Part shown: one piece after another, positions 63,320 through 64,000 of the stretch
How the letters are laid out: every line of letters starts with the position of its first letter
Numbering within the stretch: the first letter of the stretch is position 1
Made by a program: the position numbers and the translations under genes
NCBI GenBank assembly: GCA_963768765.1
Contig: CAVYJK010000021.1
Span: 434,001 to 498,000, forward strand
DNA: 64,000 nucleotides
Reading direction: 5' to 3'
Source: DASWLF01 sp963768765
Lineage (GTDB): Bacteria > Desulfobacterota > Desulfobaccia > Desulfobaccales > 0-14-0-80-60-11
The notes under the pieces: generated by a model
Database searches by the model: none
Seen by the model: the letters and a program-made list of their open reading frames with translations, nothing else
What the model was told of the DNA's origin: nothing

Positions 63320-64000
63320 TCAGTGGGACTCGCCTGACCGCCCACCTGCAGGCGCTTGCCGGGGCGCAGGAGAAGAGCGCGGTGCCGGAGCCGCCGGCCG
63401 GGCTGCCGGAGCTGGTCGAGGCGCCGGAGCTGACCGGAATTGAGCCTGGGGCGCGGCGCGAAATTCCCGAGGCATCGTGGGGGCCCGGAATTCCCGTTGC
63501 GGCATAGCCCGGAATTCCCGCCTCGGCGCAGCCTGAGGGGCTTCTACGGTCGATGGTCGGAACTCCCGCCGGGGCACGGCTTGAACCCCCGACGGCGCTC
63601 GGAATTCCTTTTGCGGCGCCGCCTGAAATTCCCGGGAAGGCGCGGGGCCGGCTTCACCCGGCGGCGTCACGAACTTGCCGGCGGGCGGATGCCGGAATTC
63701 CGGCCGGGTCTCCACTCTCATGGGCGTTCTCCCCTCCGGCCGTAGTTGCCGTTCCAACTTAATCTGCCGGCGCATCTGGGAGGTTTCGGTCCGCGTCGCC
63801 TGCGCGGGCAGCCCCATCCCTTTCGCACCCTGCAAGCCGGCCCGTCCCACCCTTTCCGCTCCCGGGGCCACCATAACCTTGGGAATCTCCTTGGTAAGGC
63901 GCGGCACATTGGCCGGCGGCGGCGTCACCCGGGGGCGGTTCAGCTCCCGTTCGGCCCGGCCGATATCCTCCACCCGGTGGATATCAAACGGGCGCCCTTC
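63320..64000 (-). CDS. Pro/Arg-rich repeat protein, 5' end beyond the window
   Basis: At least 226 residues, reading in from the right edge (GRPFDIHRVEDIGRAEREL). The C-terminal half is low complexity, with about ten REFR/PxREFRA units separated by Pro/Ala. Similar tails occur in secreted DUF6600/FecR-like proteins; that assignment is tentative. It ends with TGA at 63320-63322. Confidence 0.5.
   Translation of the reverse strand, partial: EGRPFDIHRVEDIGRAERELNRPRVTPPPANVPRLTKEIPKVMVAPGAERVGRAGLQGAKGMGLPAQATRTETSQMRRQIKLERQLRPEGRTPMRVETRPEFRHPPAGKFVTPPGEAGPAPSREFQAAPQKEFRAPSGVQAVPRREFRPSTVEAPQAAPRREFRAMPQREFRAPTMPREFRAAPQAQFRSAPAPRPAPAARPAAPAPRSSPAPRQAPAGGRSGESH

Noticed and set aside
63440..63745. 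Plus-strand frames in the Pro/Arg-rich region
   Set aside because: The minus strand carries regular REFR repeats and continues to the window edge; the plus frames are shadows of that repeat.

Overview
The window is a GC-rich bacterial chromosome segment in two parts. Bases 1-35,550 are the right part of a Mu-like transposable prophage. Bases 35,551-64,000 are host chromosome. The host genes (a tetrathionate-reductase-type molybdoenzyme with its own cofactor genes, sigma-54 control, an anaerobe-style arsenic island, a cobalamin riboswitch) suggest an anaerobic respiring Desulfobacterota-like organism. That placement is inferred from gene content only; there is no rRNA here.

Prophage. The order follows Mu: the end of a transposase A-like gene, MuB, many small early genes, Gam, GemA, lysis genes (M15 peptidase, Rz/Rz1-like pair), terminase, DUF935 portal, MuF head protein, gpI protease with a nested scaffold start, decoration protein, capsid, gp36/gpG/gp37 connectors, tail tube, tail chaperones joined by a -1 slippery site, tape measure, and tail tip, fibre and spike genes. 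I see no tail sheath and no contractile baseplate set, so a siphophage-like relative of Mu is inferred. The right terminus closely resembles the Mu right end and stops at 35,550. Accessory items are a transposase-less cassette carrying an SPFH gene inside gam (21-bp inverted repeats, near-perfect 8-bp duplication), a RemA-like regulator, a run of Cys-rich small proteins, and host-type low-complexity repeats.

Host, minus strand, 35.9-48.5 kb. A periplasmic PhnD-like lipoprotein and a membrane-anchored sigma-54 activator lie upstream of a probable -24/-12 promoter. That promoter precedes a small protein, a lone receiver domain, a Tat-exported Fe-S subunit, an NrfD-type membrane subunit, a TtrA-like catalytic subunit, a TorD chaperone, an FmdE-like protein, a MoeA-like protein and MoaA. 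I read this as a sense-regulate-respire-mature unit. A TolC/HlyD/FtsX/ATPase exporter follows at 49.0-53.4 kb.

Host, plus strand, 53.6-61.9 kb. Two arsR paralogues, an Acr3 pump, a tandem Usp, an exported thioredoxin, CcdA, a YraQ/ArsP-type permease, ArsM, two more thioredoxin-fold proteins, thioredoxin-type ArsC and an Fe-S protein form an arsenic/thiol-redox island. The end of the window holds a cobalamin riboswitch with two terminator hairpins, a CopZ-like metal chaperone and part of a Pro/Arg-rich protein.

Caveat. Many genes on both sides are split by frameshifts, and almost every resolvable shift is one extra base. This looks like uncorrected insertion error in the assembly. Split genes are therefore annotated as single genes with the breaks stated.
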